From NCBI RefSeq assembly GCF_021233055.1, contig NZ_CP089538.1:3488501-3552500 (forward strand): 64,000 nucleotides of DNA, read 5' to 3'. The notes under the pieces were generated by a model that saw only the letters and a program-made list of their open reading frames with translations, was not told the origin of the DNA and made no database searches. Positions within the stretch are counted from its first letter, which is position 1, and the number at the start of each line of letters is the position of its first letter. This DNA is from Spirosoma oryzicola. Lineage in GTDB: Bacteria; Bacteroidota; Bacteroidia; Cytophagales; Spirosomataceae. Shown piece after piece: positions 62,401 to 64,000 of this stretch. The position numbers and the translations under genes are program-made.

Positions 62401-62501
62401 AACGCTGCCTCCGCCGATTGCGCCCGAGTTTTCTCCGAGGGTCCAACCGCAAGCAACCAGCCAATCCCTAGCACAGCGAGCCATCTGATGCCTTTTCCCA
62501 T
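59472..62501 (-). CDS. Propeller-type sensor histidine kinase (Reg_prop, Y_Y_Y, HisKA_3)
   Basis: A 1009-aa sensor kinase. After a signal/anchor segment comes a periplasmic beta-propeller pair built of Reg_prop repeats (SNDVVTAIAKDQRGFMWVGT, DQNGHLWVSTNRGLYRFD, DKRGHLWLATDEQLHELDP), then a Y_Y_Y domain (YAYKLLGFDEEWITTDARTA), a membrane helix near residue 770, HisKA_3 with DLHDDIGSTLSSIR and an ATPase domain (IFKESVNNAVKYAHC, DDGQGFDP, GNGLVNLQTRARDI). It uses the soluble LuxR-type regulator encoded next, unlike the one-piece hybrid systems of many polysaccharide loci. Promoter TTG-N20-AACCTTTG lies upstream. Ligand unknown. Confidence 0.95.
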   Translation of the reverse strand: MGKGIRWLAVLGIGWLLAVGPSEKTRAQSAEAAFVRYTTNQGLSNDVVTAIAKDQRGFMWVGTINGLNRFDGVQVKVYKRTGRPDGLPGNYVVPGGITPDQNGHLWVSTNRGLYRFDPTKEQGQTIALPQLRDRQADNDFVSPVRFDKAGMGWFSSVDRLYRIDPRTRQLTAYALPHIMPAAYASPFIDRRGNVWVVVAGALYQFDPSRRRYAYVIGKDKHHPNASLEVNGLAESKSGTLYAYTTQRLMRYEVATNRFVEYLGKSGIITEMAEGKGADGKPIFWLGGLTQLTRYDPVRNSYTTFERIADDPTSYPGGMTGSLYSDSLTGALWVGTKYGLAVIDPVATKFGRQLVRDSVDNRTVSSVTVILQDYCTDSLFWGVTQNARLFRWNHQGTLQTVATMTDKVAYALTQDQYGRLWVGLEDGVGVYDPTRKQWQYKRVSRSENVNSQSPSVPIRSFYNDRQGRLWLGSGRQGLYWYDPATDRIRAWRLSTETDQLFSVSRMQEDNQGRLWVLTTRGLVRINATRSQAVRVEIQSSKPVVQPSNQLQSTFLIDRQGNLWLSGIDFMVKADTNGHVLQTYTLENGLLADHIFGIAEDKRGHLWLATDEQLHELDPVTKRFRYYSKASGLLTNNLFQPITQSRQGELFIGAEGGFVYFQPEQLRKNKMPPPVVVTEVRVNNRPRRLEPGQSVQLEPDETTVTVAFAALNYSQATKNRYAYKLLGFDEEWITTDARTATYTNLAPGNYQLRIRAANSDGVWNQTGTTVLMRVIPAYYQTIWFKALVLATVLIILWGIYRNRQLQQQRLTRIRDRIATDLHDDIGSTLSSIRIFSDVVQSQIADVRPESVPLLQRISANATTLAESMQDIIWTIKARNDGLDDVVSRMREFGLRLTEAKGIKFTMTATEPFPALKLDVEQRRNLYLIFKESVNNAVKYAHCSRLDVSLSVVGRQLHVKIQDDGQGFDPATVRLGNGLVNLQTRARDIRGKLAITSAPGAGTSVVLTTPLS

Positions 62502-62519
62502 AGCTACCTCAACATCTTA

Positions 62520-62550
62520 CAAAGGTTGCCAGCGTCTTGTCCAAAGTCAA
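62520..62550 (-). promoter_or_regulatory. Promoter of the propeller kinase: TTG-N20-AACCTTTG
   Basis: Minus strand TTG (62550-62548), 20 nt, then AACCTTTG (62527-62520), one mismatch from TAnnTTTG. It lies 18 nt before the ATG at 62501. Confidence 0.5.
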
Positions 62551-62593
62551 CTCAATTGGCTCGCATAAAGATGTGAAATGCATACTGCGGGAA

Positions 62594-62803
62594 TCACCCT
62601 CGTGGTTCATATACCTTAACGATTGTAAAGGCGTGCAACGCTTCATTCTGCCGATTGATGTAATCGATAGCGGCCTGCTCGGTTCTGTGCGGATTGGGTT
62701 CCGTTTTGGGTAGATCGAATAACCTGGGTCCACTCGTACGGGGCTCCTCCGAATTCAGGAAGCGGTGCACTCGATACACATAATAAACAGCTTCGATATT
62801 CAT
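62594..62803 (-). CDS. Small protein of unknown function, 69 aa
   Basis: A short frame starting MNIEAVYYVYRVHRFL at 62803. The hydrophobic-aromatic alternation at both ends (AVYYVYRVHRF and AFTIVKVYEPRG) and a central helix (RTEQAAIDYINRQNEALH) suggest a small alpha/beta domain. I do not recognise the family. The overlapping minus-strand frame at 62509-62733 looks less protein-like. It lies upstream of the kinase gene on the same strand with a gap of about 90 nt. No promoter is obvious. Confidence 0.55.
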   Translation of the reverse strand: MNIEAVYYVYRVHRFLNSEEPRTSGPRLFDLPKTEPNPHRTEQAAIDYINRQNEALHAFTIVKVYEPRG

Positions 62804-63140
62804 AGTTTCAGGCACTTTCGCGAAGAATGACTAATGACGTTGTCAAACGCCTTTTGTAAGCCTAAACTTCACGCTACCGGACACGAATAACTACCGGATC
62901 GTTATCGAATTGAGCAGAATACCGAATAGATCGTCAATAGGTGGGGTTAAAATGTAATCAGGATAAAATTATATAGCCTTACGCAGTGGAACGAGTTTAA
63001 TCTTTTTGGCTGTTGCCGACTCTAACAAAGCAGGAGAAGCAGTCCCGATCAGTATAACTGAATGATGTTTCGGGTAACTTATCCGACTAAATTGTCTTTA
63101 ATTGAGTTTATACAACAAATCATTGATCATCTATCAACTT
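62804..63140. other. Gene-free interval (337 nt)
   Basis: AT-rich divergent gap between the small unknown and the DUF2147 gene. I see no hairpin terminator, no RNA gene and no exact -7 element; promoters of both flanking genes must lie here. Confidence 0.4.
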
Positions 63141-63596
63141 ATGAACCCCTGCCGCCTGGTTATCTTTGTGCTTTTGTGCCTGCTAACGCTGTCAGCGTAC
63201 GCACCCCTACCCGATAATCCCGATGCAGTAGAAGGCAAATGGCTTAGCGCCAGAAAGAAAAATCAGGTTCAGATTTTTAAACAGGGCAACAAGTATTTTG
63301 GGCGGATCGTCTGGATGGCTGAACCGAACGACCCGGAAACGAACAGACCTAAAACCGACAGGGAGAACCCTGACGAAAAGCTCCGCAACCGTCCACTGCT
63401 GAACCTGGTCATCATGACGAATTTAACTTACAAAGGAAACAACGTCTGGACCGACGGGCAGATTTATAACCCCGAGGATGGGAAGACGTACAGTTGTGAT
63501 TTAACGCTTAAAGATCCCAACTCGCTGGACTTGCACGGCTACGTGATGGGCATTCCTCTATTAGGCAAAACCAAAACCTGGACTCGGGTCAGATAA
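63141..63596 (+). CDS. DUF2147 protein, exported
   Basis: A 151-aa protein with signal peptide (NPCRLVIFVLLCLLTLSAYA) and the DUF2147 pattern: VEGKWLSARKKNQVQIFKQG, YFGRIVWMAEPNDPE, DGQIYNPEDGKTYSCDLTLKD, LDLHGYVMGIPLLGKTKTWTRV. The fold is lipocalin-like. Function is unknown; members are periplasmic. I chose the ATG at 63141 because it begins the signal peptide; an earlier in-frame ATG at 63102 adds 13 residues that do not fit. Confidence 0.87.
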   Translation: MNPCRLVIFVLLCLLTLSAYAPLPDNPDAVEGKWLSARKKNQVQIFKQGNKYFGRIVWMAEPNDPETNRPKTDRENPDEKLRNRPLLNLVIMTNLTYKGNNVWTDGQIYNPEDGKTYSCDLTLKDPNSLDLHGYVMGIPLLGKTKTWTRVR

Positions 63597-63684
63597 AACG
63601 CTGATGTACTACTCGATGGCTTTCTGACTACCCAGCCTATGGGCACATGGAGCGACGAGGGAAATGCTCTCTAAATCAAGGACA

Positions 63685-63766
63685 TAAAAAAGCCCGGCTG
63701 TTCGGACCAGCCGGGCTTAGAGTTTAACCGTTGCGGCAAGCCGTCGGAGTTTCACCCATTTTGACC
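63685..63766 (-). ncRNA. Candidate small RNA with own promoter and terminator
   Basis: On the minus strand a -7 element TACCTTTG (63777-63770) is followed about 80 nt later by a complete intrinsic terminator: stem AAGCCCGGCTG/CAGCCGGGCTT, 7-nt loop, then T6. Between them is a small hairpin CGG-CTTG-CCG and a 12-codon frame (63759-63724, MGETPTACRNG). No minus-strand gene lies downstream; the DUF2147 gene is on the opposite strand. I do not recognise a known RNA family. Alternatively it is the 3' end of a longer transcript from beyond the window. Confidence 0.5.
63690..63718 (-). terminator. Intrinsic terminator of the small-RNA candidate
   Basis: Perfect 11-bp stem (63690-63700 and 63708-63718), 7-nt loop, followed on the minus strand by a run of T. 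The plus-strand side lacks a U-tract, so it acts on the minus strand. Confidence 0.9.
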
Positions 63767-63769
63767 TTG

Positions 63770-63777
63770 CAAAGGTA
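63770..63777 (-). promoter_or_regulatory. -7 element TACCTTTG of the small-RNA candidate
   Basis: Exact TAnnTTTG match on the minus strand. No TTG at the -33 position, so strength is uncertain. Confidence 0.5.
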
Positions 63778-64000
63778 GGTATTACAGCCCTAAAGAAAAA
63801 TTGAAACCGGAAAAGAAATAGTTTACCAAGGAGTTACCAGCTATCCCTTATGGTTAGTATAAATGGCTGATGACAGTACGTTGATTTATTTAAGAAACGC
63901 TTGACAAGTGAGCATTCCGCGACACCCTCTCTTCTACAAAGGCTATTTCAGATGGTCACTTATGTCTTATTATCCTTTTCATTAATCGCTCAGTTTTTAG

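Larger units (their letters stand above)
63597..64000. other. End of window: gene-free except a small-RNA candidate
   Basis: 404 nt without a protein gene. The only structured part is the minus-strand RNA candidate at 63685-63766 with its promoter. From 63778 to the window edge I see nothing recognisable. Confidence 0.5.

Noticed and set aside
63690..63718. Guanidine riboswitch, from CTGGTCCGA near the hairpin
   Set aside because: The match is just the loop of a terminator hairpin; no other conserved guanidine-I segment is present.
63690..63777. Cobalamin riboswitch
   Set aside because: Only a short core-like stretch matches. The transcript is too short for the aptamer, lacks the upstream helices and B12 box, and has no downstream gene.
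1..64000. Mobile elements, phage or integrative element
   Set aside because: No transposase, integrase, terminal repeats, tRNA attachment site or clear break in gene content was seen.

Overview
The window looks like the chromosome of a Cytophagales bacterium (Bacteroidota) close to Spirosoma, Fibrella or Rudanella. The genus is inferred from gene content only. Supporting signs are a SusC/SusD pair, a type III glutamine synthetase, a Porin_10-type putative porin, a propeller-type (Reg_prop/Y_Y_Y) histidine kinase, weak ribosome-binding sites, and repeated matches to the Bacteroidota promoter -7 consensus TAnnTTTG. Coding density is high. I see no rRNA, tRNA, CRISPR array, insertion sequence, phage or integrase.

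Layout. 0-7.3 kb: housekeeping genes (2-oxo acid dehydrogenase E2, truncated by the window start; a deoxyribonucleotidase; a fatty acid desaturase), then a minus-strand MoxR ATPase / VWA / RsmE / DUF4159 group and an acidic unknown. 7.5-9.3 kb: an SDR enzyme and an outer-membrane barrel. 9.3-22 kb: a SusC/SusD locus with no glycoside hydrolase. Downstream it has a cytochrome c fused to a copper monooxygenase, a 1127-residue FG-GAP/UnbV protein and a vanadium-haloperoxidase-like enzyme; a divergent ROK regulator sits upstream. 22-25.4 kb: two unrelated glutamine synthetases (types III and II). 25.9-32 kb: phospholipase C, ethanolamine permease and both subunits of ethanolamine ammonia-lyase. 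32-42.3 kb: mtaB and a VOC protein, a GMC dehydrogenase with its small subunit, a putative porin, lpxK, menC, hemF and an AlbA_2 protein. 42.6-46.8 kb: an AT-hook protein, an OmpR-type two-component pair and a redoxin-like protein without its nucleophilic cysteine. 47-53 kb: a TolC-RND-MFP efflux operon. 53-58.8 kb: a TonB-type outer-membrane protein, an AraC regulator, an aldehyde dehydrogenase and DUF779. 58.8-64 kb: a propeller kinase with its LuxR-type regulator, a small unknown, a DUF2147 protein and a candidate small RNA.

How parts may work together. Ethanolamine ammonia-lyase makes acetaldehyde. The ExaC/AldB-like dehydrogenase with DUF779 and an AraC regulator, 25 kb away, is a plausible sink for it. 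The SusCD locus pairs outer-membrane import with predicted exported oxidative enzymes rather than hydrolases and is the best candidate here for an undescribed system. A strong intrinsic terminator lies just before the first oxidative gene, so the module may be only partly co-expressed with SusCD.

Recurring architecture. Several genes have a consensus -7 element only 4-8 nt before the start codon, which predicts leaderless or nearly leaderless mRNAs. Several convergent gene pairs are separated by unusually long, perfect hairpins.
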